From CAVWQV01 sp963757115 (GTDB taxonomy: Bacteria > Pseudomonadota > Alphaproteobacteria > Acetobacterales > Acetobacteraceae), in contig CAVWQV010000001.1 of the NCBI GenBank assembly GCA_963757115.1, forward strand, positions 372,001 through 436,000: a stretch of 64,000 nt of DNA. Reading direction: 5' to 3'. The notes under the pieces are model-generated. The model saw only the letters and a list, made by a program, of their open reading frames with translations, did no database searches and had not been told where the DNA came from. This document shows positions 1 through 9,076 of the stretch, in pieces. The stretch's first letter is position 1, and each line of letters opens with the position of its first letter. The position numbers were made by a program, and so were the translations under genes.

Positions 1-304
1 TCGCTTCGGCGACCTCGATCGTGCCGCCCGCTTTCAGCAGCGGACACCCCTTCGCCTTCCTGTGTGCGTCTTCAAGACTGGATGCCTCGATCAGGCTGTA
101 TCCGGTAATCGGATTGGCGCCGCCGCCATCGACGAGTGATCCATCCTGCTTGACGGTGCTTGATTTGCCGACCGCGTTGCCGCCGTCGATGACGGCCGCA
201 CCCAGAGACCCGAACCAGGCCCCCCAGGCGTCCATCACCTTCTTGACCTCCTCAGGGTTTTGCGGACGACCGCCCCCGTGATACGCAAAAACATACTTGG
301 CCAT
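1..304 (-). CDS. YCII-related (DGPF-type) domain protein, partial
   Basis: About 100 residues are visible before the window edge cuts the 3' end. The start is an ATG at 304 preceded by a strong AAGGAGG ribosome binding site. The translation begins MAKYVFAYHGGGRP and contains ITGYSLIEASSLEDA followed by KGCPLLKAGG. This is the pattern of the small YCII/DGPF family, with a conserved ferredoxin-like fold, the 'GY.l.eA.s.eeA...a..cP.l..gg..ev' motif, and often encoded near sigma factors or in stress loci. No catalytic function is assigned to most members. It is divergent from the PucR-type gene that follows. The family call is from motif recognition and the biological role is unknown. Confidence 0.7.
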   Translation of the reverse strand, partial: MAKYVFAYHGGGRPQNPEEVKKVMDAWGAWFGSLGAAVIDGGNAVGKSSTVKQDGSLVDGGGANPITGYSLIEASSLEDAHRKAKGCPLLKAGGTIEVAEA

Positions 305-401
305 TGTCGCCTCCTTTTCTTGCTGAGCCTCGATATGGCGAGTATCACCACACGATTCGGCTTGCCATGGTGGTTTTACCCGGAGTAATCAGCCCCTCGC
401 T

Positions 402-1704
402 GTGAAGACTCTACAATTCCAGCAAACGAGTCTCAGCGACGGGCCTCTCCGCCAGGTCCTGAGGCTGCTCACCGAGACCGGCGTCGTCCCGCAGGTGGCC
501 AGGGCTCTCGACGCTTCGCTGCAAGAGACCGGCGCTCTCTTGCGTGACGCCGTGCTCGCGGAGGTTCCCGCCTTTGCCGCGTCCGGAAATCCGGAGATAT
601 TGCCTGGGCTCAAAGCACATACTCGCGAACACATGCAGGAAATCCGTCGGCTCTTCGGCGGCGGCGAAGTCGGCGATTTCGAATTTGTCAGGGCGCATGC
701 CCGGCTTCGCGCGGAGCAGCGATTTCCCCTTGAAACGACGCTGCACGCCTATCGGTGCGGCCATCGAATCGTGCTCGCACTGGCTGCGGGAGGCTGCGGT
801 TTTGTCTGCCCCCAAAAGTCTCAATAAGACCGTGTCAGCCGTCGCCGACTTCGCGATAGAATACACGAACACCATCAGCACGATCGTGACGGCGGAATAC
901 GTCGCCCACACGCGCTTGCTCGCAGCGGCGGAGGGCGATCTTCGCACCGAGCTGTTGAACATCCTGCTGAGCGGCTACGACGAGTTGGACGGTCGCGTCG
1001 CGCGGCTATTGCGACAAACGGGATATCTTGAGCAGCGACTGAGCTATTGTGTCGTGGTCGCTCGATCCAACAACGCCTCGGAAATGGAGAACCACGCGCG
1101 GGCGCAGCGGGTCCTCAGCGCGATATCAGACGCGGTGGCCGCGATGCCGTTTCGGACGCTGGGAGGGGTCTGCAACAATCTCGCTACGGTCGTGTTTTCG
1201 GACCGGCGCCGGCAGTCGGGCTGGACGGCCCCGCAGGCCAATCTCGCCGACCGCCTGGAGTCGCCGCTCCTCGTCATGGGGCCGGCCGTGCTCGTCGGCG
1301 TGAGCGCAGATCATCCCTCGACATCGTTCATTCCGAAGGCGCTGCTTGAAGCAAGGATCGCGCTCGATTTCGCCAGTGTCGCGCGGCGTGTCGTCAGGTT
1401 TTCTCAGCTGTCAGTACGCGACCTGCTGGTGCAGAGCGGCATCACCCACCTGCGGGCCGCCCCACCGGTCTGGGCGGACGCCCTCGCCAAAGCCGATGCA
1501 AGAGCGGGCGGCGCCCTCGTGCAGACGCTGCGCGCGGTTGCCGAGGCCAATATGAATATCCAGAAAGCCGGCCGCCTTCTCGGCAAGCATCCCAACACGG
1601 TCTATACGCGACTTGAGCGGATCCTTGATCTGACGGGCCTTGACGGCCAGCGCTACCACCATCTGACAGAGTTGCTGCTCGCGGCGGATTGCTGGCGGGT
1701 GTAG
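402..1704 (+). CDS. PucR/CdaR-type transcriptional regulator, one frameshift
   Basis: A GTG at 402 opens a roughly 433-residue protein once one extra base near 775 is removed; without correction the frame stops at 827. The N-terminal third resembles the RsbRD-type helical domain (motif ETTLHAYRCGHR). The middle looks like the degenerate GGDEF-like module of this class. The last 60 residues carry a C-terminal helix-turn-helix of the CdaR/PucR (HTH_30) type, with the motif AGRLLGKHPNTVYTRLERI. Such proteins regulate catabolic or transport genes in response to small molecules. The next gene converges on it, so its target is not evident. The HTH frame continues cleanly to the TAG at 1704, so the break is probably a sequencing error and not decay. 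Real loss of function cannot be excluded. Confidence 0.75.
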
Positions 1705-1803
1705 GGACGGCTCGGACAGGGGCGCGATAACGAGCCGCCAATTCGGCGACGCGGGTGATCCCGGCAGGTCCACGGCGCTTAGCCCTCGGACGTCGCCTGG
1801 GCT

Positions 1804-3024
1804 TCAGGCTTTCACCAGCGGACAGCCGCCCTCGCGCAGTGGTCGCCACGCTTCGTCAGGCGGGATGGTCGCCAGCGCGTCACAGAAATCGTACGGGTGT
1901 TTGGCCTCCGACGGCGGCTTGACCTGCCACAGATACATCACGTGCATTACCCGCCCGTCCTCGCGGATGCGGACATTGCTGTTGTACATGTCGTTCACCG
2001 GGATCGCCTTCATCTGGGCGACGACAGCGTCCGCGTCGGTGGTTCCGGCAGCCTTCACCGCCTTCAGCCAGTGGAGCGCCGCGGCATAGCTTCCGGCATG
2101 GAGGATGCCGGGCGGTGTCGTCATCCGCGCCATGTAGCGCTTCGACCAAGCGCGGGTGCTGTCGCTCATGTCCCAATAGAACGAGTCGGTATAGACGAGC
2201 CCGGCGCAGGCTTTCTGGCCGAGCGAGTTCACGTCCGTGATCTGCATCAGCAAGGTCGCCACACGGATGCCGTTGCCGCGCAAACCGAATTCGGCGGCCT
2301 GCTTGATGCAGTTCTGGAGATCGGTTCCCGCGTTGGCGAAGCCGATCACCTTGGCACCCGAGGCTTGCGCCTGGATCAGGAAGCTAGAGTAATCCGCCGT
2401 GCCGAGCGGCGCCCGCACCGTCCCCAGCACCTTGCCGCCCGCGGCTTGCACCGCCGCAATCGTGTCCCGCTCCAGCGCGTAGCCGAACGCGTAGTCGGCG
2501 GTGATGAAGAACCAGGTATTGCCGCCCGCCCGGGTCAGCGCGTTGCCGGTGCCGTGCGCCAGCGCGTAGGTGTCGTAGCTCCAATGGATGCCGTAGGGCG
2601 AGCACTGCTTGCCGGTGAAATCCGAGCTCGCCGGCCCGGTCACGAGATAGACGCGCTTCTTCTCGCGCGCGACCTGCTGCACCGCGAGCCCCGAGGAGCT
2701 GGCCGCGCCGTCGGCGAGCACGTCCACGCCCTGGTTGTCCACCCACTCGCGCGCGAGCCCGGCCGCCACGTCGGGCTTGTCCTGGTCGTCGGCTTGCAGG
2801 ATCTCGATCGGCCGGTCGAGTACGGAGCCGCCGAAATCGGCGATGGCAAGCTCGGTCGCGACATGGTTGCCGGGACCGCCGACATCCCGATAGACCCCGC
2901 TCATGTCGCTGAGCAGTCCGATCCGCACCGGCCGGGAGGTGCTCTGCGCCCGCACGATGGCAGGGTGTGCGAGGGGTGAGGCGGCGACCCCGCCCAACAC
3001 GGCGCGGCGCGTGATCTTCGGCAT
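1804..3024 (-). CDS. ABC transporter substrate-binding protein (branched-chain amino acid type)
   Basis: This is a 406-residue periplasmic binding protein of the Peripla_BP_6/LivJ-like family. The ATG at 3024 is chosen because it starts a twin-arginine-like signal (TRRAVLGG, RR at residues 6-7) ending near VRAQ at about residue 27; longer starts would bury the signal. The body shows the family pattern IGLLSDMSGVY, then TGPASSDFTGKQCSPYGIHW and WFFITADYAFGYALE. No permease or ATPase genes lie beside it, so it is an orphan binding component that must use a transporter encoded elsewhere. The ligand cannot be told from sequence; relatives bind amino acids, amides or aromatic acids. It is divergent from the zinc alcohol dehydrogenase at 3183. 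Confidence 0.85.
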   Translation of the reverse strand: MPKITRRAVLGGVAASPLAHPAIVRAQSTSRPVRIGLLSDMSGVYRDVGGPGNHVATELAIADFGGSVLDRPIEILQADDQDKPDVAAGLAREWVDNQGVDVLADGAASSSGLAVQQVAREKKRVYLVTGPASSDFTGKQCSPYGIHWSYDTYALAHGTGNALTRAGGNTWFFITADYAFGYALERDTIAAVQAAGGKVLGTVRAPLGTADYSSFLIQAQASGAKVIGFANAGTDLQNCIKQAAEFGLRGNGIRVATLLMQITDVNSLGQKACAGLVYTDSFYWDMSDSTRAWSKRYMARMTTPPGILHAGSYAAALHWLKAVKAAGTTDADAVVAQMKAIPVNDMYNSNVRIREDGRVMHVMYLWQVKPPSEAKHPYDFCDALATIPPDEAWRPLREGGCPLVKA

Positions 3025-3182
3025 AGGCCTCCCCAATCCCGTTGCACGTCTCGAGAGACATTGGTCGAAACGGACATGGGAGGGAAGCGATCGACGATTG
3101 CAGGCGCCCTCGCGCGCTTGACCCGGCCCGGCCCGCGGTGTCCATTCCACGTCAACAACGCCTTGCTCGGAGGAGGCTTTTC

Positions 3183-4247
3183 ATGCGCGCCTGGGCCGTG
3201 GTCGAGAACGGAGCGCCGCTCCGGGAAATCGAGCTGCCGACGCCCGAGCCGAAAGGCACGGAAGTGCTGGTGGAAGTCACCCATTGCGGGGTGTGCCACT
3301 CCGACCTGCATATCTGGGAAGGCTACTACGACATCGGCGGCGGCAAGAAGATGTCGCTCGCCGATCGCGGGGTCGTCCTGCCGCTGGCGATGGGCCACGA
3401 GATCGTTGGGCGGGTGGTCAAGCTCGGCCCGGAGGCAACCGGTGTCGCCGTCGGCGACCTCCGCATCGTGTATCCCTGGATTGGCTGCGGCAAGTGCGAA
3501 CGGTGCCTGGCCGAGGAAGACAACATGTGCGCGGTGGCAGCGCGAAGCCTCGGCGTATTCCAGAACGGCGGCTACGGCACTCATGTGATCGCGCCGCACC
3601 CGCGCCACCTCATCGATCCCGGGACCGTCGATCCGGCGGTCGCCGCGACCTACGCTTGTTCCGGCATCACCGTCTATTCGGCGATCAAGAAGGCGATGCC
3701 GCTCGCCCCCGATGCGCCGATCGTGCTGGTTGGCGCGGGCGGGCTCGGCTTGAACGCCATCGCCGTGCTGAAGGCGCTGAAGCACCGCAACATCATCGTG
3801 GTCGATGTCAGCGCCGAGAAGCGCGAGGGCGCGCTGAAGGCGGGGGCGAGCAAGGCCGTGGACGGCACTGGCGACGATGTCGCCAAGCGCATCATGGACG
3901 CCGCGGGCGGCCCGGTGCCCGCGGTGATCGACCTCGTGAACGGCACGGCGACCGCGCGCTTCGCTTTCGCGGCTCTCGCCAAGGGCGGCAAGCTGATCCA
4001 GGTCGGCCTGTTCGGCGGCGAACTCACCTTGCCGTTGCCGCTGATCCCGATGCGGGCGCTCACCATCCAGGGAAGTTACGTAGGCGACCCGAAGGAGCTG
4101 CGTGAACTGGTTCAACTCGCGCAGGAAGGCACGCTCGAGGCGCTGCCCGTGAGCACCGTTTCTCAGTCGGAGGCCAACGACGCCCTCATGCGATTGCGCG
4201 ACGGCAAGGTGCAGGGTCGCGTCGTGCTCCGTGCCGCCGCCGCCTAA
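3183..4247 (+). CDS. zinc-dependent alcohol dehydrogenase family oxidoreductase
   Basis: This is a 354-residue medium-chain dehydrogenase starting at the ATG at 3183 after GGAGGAGG. The catalytic-zinc ligands are visible in CGVCHSDLH and in GHEIVG. The structural-zinc loop CGKCERCLAEEDNMC has its four cysteines. The nucleotide-binding turn is GAGGLGLNA, followed by an acidic residue after the beta strand (VVDVS), which suggests NAD rather than NADP. It would oxidise an alcohol or reduce an aldehyde in the cytoplasm; the substrate is not predictable. It lies 15 bp upstream of another MDR-superfamily reductase with a different mechanism, so the two probably form an operon. Confidence 0.88.
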   Translation: MRAWAVVENGAPLREIELPTPEPKGTEVLVEVTHCGVCHSDLHIWEGYYDIGGGKKMSLADRGVVLPLAMGHEIVGRVVKLGPEATGVAVGDLRIVYPWIGCGKCERCLAEEDNMCAVAARSLGVFQNGGYGTHVIAPHPRHLIDPGTVDPAVAATYACSGITVYSAIKKAMPLAPDAPIVLVGAGGLGLNAIAVLKALKHRNIIVVDVSAEKREGALKAGASKAVDGTGDDVAKRIMDAAGGPVPAVIDLVNGTATARFAFAALAKGGKLIQVGLFGGELTLPLPLIPMRALTIQGSYVGDPKELRELVQLAQEGTLEALPVSTVSQSEANDALMRLRDGKVQGRVVLRAAAA

Positions 4248-4262
4248 CCGAAAGAGCTGTTC

Positions 4263-5267
4263 ATGAGCCAAGCCATCCGTCGGTCCGTGGTGCTCAAGCG
4301 GCGTCCGTCCGGCAGCCCGCAACCATCGGATTTCGACGTCGTCGAGGATCGCATCCCCGACCCGGAGCCTGGCCAAGTGGTCACCCGGACCCTCTGGCTG
4401 TCGATCGACCCCTACATGCGCGGGCGACTCTGGGACAGGAAGTCATACGCGCCGCCGGTGCAGATCGGCGAGGTGATGACGGGCGAAAGCATCGGGGAGG
4501 TTGTTCAGTCGCGATCGCCGGATTTCGCGCCCGGTGATGTGGTGCTTGGCTCGCGCGGCTGGCAGACGCATTCCGTGACCCCGGCCGCCGGCTTGACGAA
4601 ACTGCCGCGCGACGGAGCGCCACTGTCGACCTATCTCGGCGTGCTCGGGATGCCGGGCACGACGGCGTATTCCGGGATGAAGGACATCGGCCAGCCAAAG
4701 GCGGGCGAAACAGTCGCGATCTCCGCCGCCTCTGGCGCGGTCGGCTCCGTCGCTGGACAGCTCGCCAAGCGCGCCGGCGCGCGCGCCGTGGGCGTCGCCG
4801 GGGGACCGGACAAATGCCTTTTCGTGCAGGAAAGTCTTGGATTTGATGATTGCGTGGATCACCGCGCGGGAAATCTGAGGACGGAACTTGCCGGGGCGTG
4901 CCCGAACGGGATCGATGTCTACTTCGAGAACGTGGGCGGGGGGGTGCAGGCGGCGGCCTTCGATCTCCTCAACCCGCACGCGCGGGTGGTGATGTGCGGC
5001 ATGGTCAGCCAATACAACGAGGCCGAACTACCGCCCGGACCCAATCTGGGCTTTGTCATCGGCAAGCGCGTCCGCATCGAGGGCCTGATCGTGAGCGACA
5101 AGCCAGAGCGTTTCGCCGAGTGGCGGGCGCTGGCAAGCCCGTGGGTCAAGGAGGGAAGCCTACGCTATCGGGAGGACGTCTACGAAGGCCTCGAGAACGC
5201 GCCGCGCGCGCTCGGCGGCCTGCTGTCCGGGCAGAATTTCGGCAAGCTGCTGATCAAGGTGGCGTAA
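4263..5267 (+). CDS. NADP-dependent oxidoreductase of the PTGR/leukotriene B4 dehydrogenase (CurA-like) family
   Basis: This is a 334-residue zinc-independent medium-chain reductase. Family marks are LSIDPYMRGR near residue 50, the glycine-rich ISAASGAVGSVAGQLAK, and FENVGGGVQ in place of zinc ligands. Relatives reduce the C=C bond of alpha,beta-unsaturated ketones and aldehydes with NADPH, or catalyse curcumin reduction. It follows the zinc alcohol dehydrogenase by 15 bp on the same strand. Together they could reduce or detoxify unsaturated carbonyl compounds, which is an inference from gene order. The length is normal and there are no missing motifs. Confidence 0.85.
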   Translation: MSQAIRRSVVLKRRPSGSPQPSDFDVVEDRIPDPEPGQVVTRTLWLSIDPYMRGRLWDRKSYAPPVQIGEVMTGESIGEVVQSRSPDFAPGDVVLGSRGWQTHSVTPAAGLTKLPRDGAPLSTYLGVLGMPGTTAYSGMKDIGQPKAGETVAISAASGAVGSVAGQLAKRAGARAVGVAGGPDKCLFVQESLGFDDCVDHRAGNLRTELAGACPNGIDVYFENVGGGVQAAAFDLLNPHARVVMCGMVSQYNEAELPPGPNLGFVIGKRVRIEGLIVSDKPERFAEWRALASPWVKEGSLRYREDVYEGLENAPRALGGLLSGQNFGKLLIKVA

Positions 5268-5310
5268 GCAGCGTTCTAACGGGGATTGTTCGGTGATCTC
5301 GGGGATGATC

Positions 5311-5388
5311 GTCATCCCCGCCGGAGCGGAGCGCAGACCCGGGATCCAGGCGCCGCGCGCACTGGATTCCGGCTTTCGTCGGAATGAC
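5311..5388. repeat. REP-like intergenic palindromic element (GTCATCCCC...GGAATGAC type)
   Basis: The 215-bp gap between the reductase and the next binding-protein gene holds an imperfect inverted repeat. One arm begins GTCATCCCCGCC and the other ends TTTCGTCGGAATGAC, with GGGATCCAGG and CTGGATTCC as the inner arms. This layout matches short extragenic palindromes common between genes in alphaproteobacteria. Its role (mRNA stability, termination or nucleoid protein binding) is not known here. The rest of the gap shows nothing else I can support. Confidence 0.6.
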
Positions 5389-5482
5389 CGATGATAGTTG
5401 CTTTCTCGGAACAGGACGATACAGTAGCAAGATCGGTCCTGGAGTGGCCGACCCAAGAAAGTCGGCCCACGGGAGGACAATA

Positions 5483-6695
5483 ATGACGCTGAAATGGTTC
5501 TTGCCGATACTATTCGCGCTCGGTTGCACCCTCCCTACCGCCGCGCAGCAGCGCGAGCCGCAGAAGAATGCGCCCGGCGTCACCGATACCGAGATCAAGA
5601 TGGGGCAAACCATGCCCTACAGCGGCCCGATCTCCGGCTACAGCACGATCGGCCGGGCCGAGACTTGCGTATTTTAAGATGATCAACGATCAGGGCGGCA
5701 TCAACGGCCGCAAGCTCAACCTCATCAGCCGCGACGACGCCTATAGCCCGCCCAAAACCGTCGAGCAGATCCGCAAGCTGGTGGAAGAGGACCAGGTTGC
5801 CTTCATCTTCCAGAGTCTAGGTGACGTAACGAACGCCTCGGTTCAGCGGTACCTGAACGAGCGCGGGATTCCGCAGCTCTTTCTTGCGGATGGCAGCAGC
5901 AGGTGGGACGACCCCAAGCACTTTCCCTGGACGATGGCTTGGCAGCCGTCATACCGGGTCGAGGGCCGCATCGATGGCGAATATATTTTGCAATACAAGC
6001 CGGACGCAAAGATCGGCGTGCTCGTGCAGGATTCGCTCGGCGGCAAGGACTACATGGCTGGACTAGCGGACGCCCTCGGCGACAAGTTCAACACGATGGT
6101 CGTGAAGGAGCTGACCTATCAAGCGACTGATTCGACCATCAACTTGCAGCTGGCTCTGCTGCAAGCCGCAGGGGCGGACACGTTCTTCGACATTTCCGTC
6201 CCGAAGTTTGCTGCCCAGGCGATCCGCCGGATGTGGGACATGAACTGGAGGCCCTTGCATGTCTTGACGCTCGTGTCGTCGTCCGTCGGTGGAACGCTGA
6301 AGCCAGCGGGGCTCGACCGGTCGGTCGGTATCGTCTCCGTGGGGTTCCTCAAGGACCCCAACGACCCGCGCTGGGACGACGATCCCGGCATGAAGGGATG
6401 GCGCGCCTGGATGGACAAGTACTATCCGGACGGCGACCGAAGCGATGGCGCGAACATTTACGGTTACCTGATCGCGCAGACCCTGGTGCAGGTGCTCAAG
6501 CAATGCGGCAACAATCTCTCGCGTGAGAACATCATGCACGAAGCAGCCAACTTGCATGATCTAGAATTGCCGTTGCTGCTGCCCGGCATCGCGATCAACA
6601 CCAGCCCGACCGACTACCGTCCCGTCAAGCAGATGCAGCCGATCCGCTTCAACGGGCGCAACTGGGACATGTTCGGCGACCTGATCTCGGGGTAG
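5483..6695 (+). CDS. ABC transporter substrate-binding protein (LivJ-like), one frameshift
   Basis: After removing one extra T near 5664 this gene encodes about 403 residues. The start ATG at 5483 follows GGGAGGACAAT and leads into a Sec signal peptide (WFLPILFALG, cleavage near AAQ at residue 21). The break falls exactly in the family motif GRAE-AYFKMINDQGGINGR, so the corrected reading is well supported. Further family marks are EDQVAFIFQSLGDVTN and NIYGYLIAQTLVQVLKQCG. It belongs to the branched-chain amino acid/amide binding family. It has no permease or ATPase neighbours, like the binding protein at 1804. The ligand is unknown. Confidence 0.82.
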
Positions 6696-6778
6696 CCGAT
6701 AGCGGTCATCCGGCCGCTCGATCTCGCGCGGAGCGCTCCGGATGAGGCGTCCGTCCGCGAACACTGGTATGAGGGGCG

Positions 6779-8947
6779 CTATCCCGCTTTCGCTTCCCGC
6801 CGCCGGGCGTGGAGAATGAACTCCGTGTAGCCGTTCGGCTGTGCGCGGCCCTGGAAGATCAGATCGGCGGCGGCGGCGAAGGCCGGGCCGTCGAAATCGG
6901 GCGCCATCGGCTTATAGTGCGGATCTGTCGCGTTCTGGCGATCGACCACGGCCGCCATGCGCTTCAGAGTGCTCATGACCTGCTCGCGGGTGACGACGCC
7001 CTGGTGCAACCAGTTGGCGATGTGCTGGCTCGAGATGCGCAAGGTCGCGCGGTCTTCCATCAAACCGACGTCGTGGATGTCCGGCACCTTGGAGCAGCCG
7101 ACCCCTTGATCGATCCAGCGCACCACGTAGCCGAGGATCCCCTGACAATTGTTGTCTAGCTCCTGTGCCACGTCGTCGGGCGCCCAGTTCGGCCGGTCGG
7201 CGACCGGGATCGTCAGCAGCTGTCCAAGCGTCGCGCGCGCCCCACCGCGCGCCAGCTCCTCCTGGCGTCGGGCGACATCGACCTCGTGATAGTGCAGCGC
7301 GTGCAAGGTCGCGGCGGTAGGCGAGGGGACCCACGCGGTGTTGGCGCCCGCTCGCGGGTGGCCGATCTTCTGCTCGAGCATCTCGCCCATGCGGTCGGGC
7401 GCGGCCCACATGCCCTTGCCGATCTGCGCCCGTCCGCGAAGTCCGGCAGCGAGCCCGACATCGACGTTCTGATCCTCGTAGGCCTTGATCCATGCCGTGT
7501 TGCGCATTTCGTTCTTGCGGATCATGGCGCCGGCTTCCATCGAAGTGTGGATTTCGTCGCCGGTGCGGTCGAGGAAGCCCGTATTGATGAACACCACGCG
7601 CTCCCGCACCGCATGAATGCACGCGGCGAGGTTTGCGGAGGTGCGCCGCTCCTCGTCCATGATGCCGATCTTCAGCGTATTGCGCGCGACGCCGAGTATT
7701 CCCTCGACGCGGCCGAGGATCTCATCAGCGAACGCGACCTCGTCCGGTCCGTGCATCTTCGGCTTGACGATATAGACGGACCCCGTGCGGCTGTTGTGGA
7801 TCGGGCCGCCGCTGCGGATGTCGTGCAGCGCGATCAACGACGTGATCGCGGCATCCAGCATGCCTTCCGGCACTTCCGCGCCGTTGCGGTCACGCACCGC
7901 GTCCGTGTACATATGGTGGCCGACATTGCGCACCAGCATCAGGCTGCGACCGGGCAAGGTCAGCGAGCCGCCCTTCGGGGCGTTGTATCGACGGTCGGTG
8001 TGCAAGCGGCGCGTCACTTGCTGGCCGCCTTTCTCGAACGTGTCGGCCAGCGTGCCGCGCATCAGCCCGAGCCAGTTCCGATAGGCGAGCACCTTGTCGG
8101 CGGCGTCCACGCACGCCACGGAGTCCTCGCAGTCCTGGATGGTAGTGACGGCGGCTTCCATAACCACGTCGGCGAGCCCCGCCGGATCGTCTTTGCCGAT
8201 CGCATGCGCGCGGTCGATGACGAGTTCGATGTGCAGCCCGTTATGCCGCAGCAGAACGGCTTTCAGGCCCGTCTCGTCGCCACGATAGCCGACAAACTGC
8301 CCAGGATCGGCGAGGCCCGTCCTGCGGCCGCCCGACAGTCCGACGGACAGCGCGCCGTCCGCGAGCGCGTAGCCCGTGGCGTCCGCGTGGCTTCCTTCCG
8401 CGAGCGGCGCCGCGCCGTCGAGCACCGCCCGCGCGCGGGCGATCACCCTGCTGCCGCGCACCTTGTTGTAACCGCCGCCACGGGTCGCCCCGCCGTCCTC
8501 CGAAATGACGTCCGTGCCATAGAGCGCGTCGTAGAGGCTGCCCCAGCGCGCGTTGGCGGCGTTCAGCGCGTAGCGCGCATTGGTCACCGGCACCACGAGC
8601 TGAGGGCCGGCGATGCTGGCGATCTCGGGATCGACGTTCGCGGTGCTGACGGTGAAGGCAGGCGGGGGCGGCAGCAGGTAGCCAATGTCGCGCAGGAATG
8701 ACTGGTACGCTTCCTGGTTCCACGGCTGTCCGCGATGCTCCTTGTGCCAGGCATCGATCTCGGACTGCAGCGCGTCGCGCCTATCCAGCAGGGCGCGGTT
8801 GCGCGGGGCGAGATCATGGATCAGCGCGCCGAGCCCGCGCCAGAACGCCTCGGCCTGGACGCCGGTGCCGGGGATCGCCTCGTTCACGACGAAATCGTGC
8901 AAGACCGGCGCGATCCTCAATCCGCCGCCGACTTCGATGGTGTCCAT
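6779..8947 (-). CDS. glcB: malate synthase G
   Basis: This 722-residue protein is the usual length for monomeric malate synthase G, which condenses glyoxylate and acetyl-CoA to malate in the cytoplasm. Visible family segments are the N-terminal RIAPVLHDFVVNEAIPGTG, the IDRAHAIGKDD and TIQDCEDSVACVDAADK segments of the catalytic barrel, IGKGMWAAPDRMGEML near the active-site loop, and LHYHEVDV toward the C-terminus. No isocitrate lyase lies nearby, so it may serve glyoxylate from glycolate or purine breakdown, or an unlinked glyoxylate shunt. It is divergent from the transglutaminase-like gene across a 129-bp gap in which I see no other feature. Confidence 0.97.
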   Translation of the reverse strand: MDTIEVGGGLRIAPVLHDFVVNEAIPGTGVQAEAFWRGLGALIHDLAPRNRALLDRRDALQSEIDAWHKEHRGQPWNQEAYQSFLRDIGYLLPPPPAFTVSTANVDPEIASIAGPQLVVPVTNARYALNAANARWGSLYDALYGTDVISEDGGATRGGGYNKVRGSRVIARARAVLDGAAPLAEGSHADATGYALADGALSVGLSGGRRTGLADPGQFVGYRGDETGLKAVLLRHNGLHIELVIDRAHAIGKDDPAGLADVVMEAAVTTIQDCEDSVACVDAADKVLAYRNWLGLMRGTLADTFEKGGQQVTRRLHTDRRYNAPKGGSLTLPGRSLMLVRNVGHHMYTDAVRDRNGAEVPEGMLDAAITSLIALHDIRSGGPIHNSRTGSVYIVKPKMHGPDEVAFADEILGRVEGILGVARNTLKIGIMDEERRTSANLAACIHAVRERVVFINTGFLDRTGDEIHTSMEAGAMIRKNEMRNTAWIKAYEDQNVDVGLAAGLRGRAQIGKGMWAAPDRMGEMLEQKIGHPRAGANTAWVPSPTAATLHALHYHEVDVARRQEELARGGARATLGQLLTIPVADRPNWAPDDVAQELDNNCQGILGYVVRWIDQGVGCSKVPDIHDVGLMEDRATLRISSQHIANWLHQGVVTREQVMSTLKRMAAVVDRQNATDPHYKPMAPDFDGPAFAAAADLIFQGRAQPNGYTEFILHARRREAKAG

Positions 8948-9076
8948 TGTGTTGCATCCCCGGTCGCTGCGTTCGCCGCCTTGTATGACCGTGCGCCGCT
9001 AGCCGCCAGCCCCGGAGAAACGGGAATAGAGTTGACCGCGTCCGCGACGGCGGCCCATAGTTATCCACACGGTTAA

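Noticed and set aside
2901..4376. Minus-strand frame of about 490 codons opposite the zinc alcohol dehydrogenase
   Set aside because: His/Arg-rich antisense of a clear dehydrogenase gene.
7286..8701. Plus-strand frame of about 470 codons opposite malate synthase G
   Set aside because: No ribosome binding site or domain; the opposite strand encodes a complete glcB.
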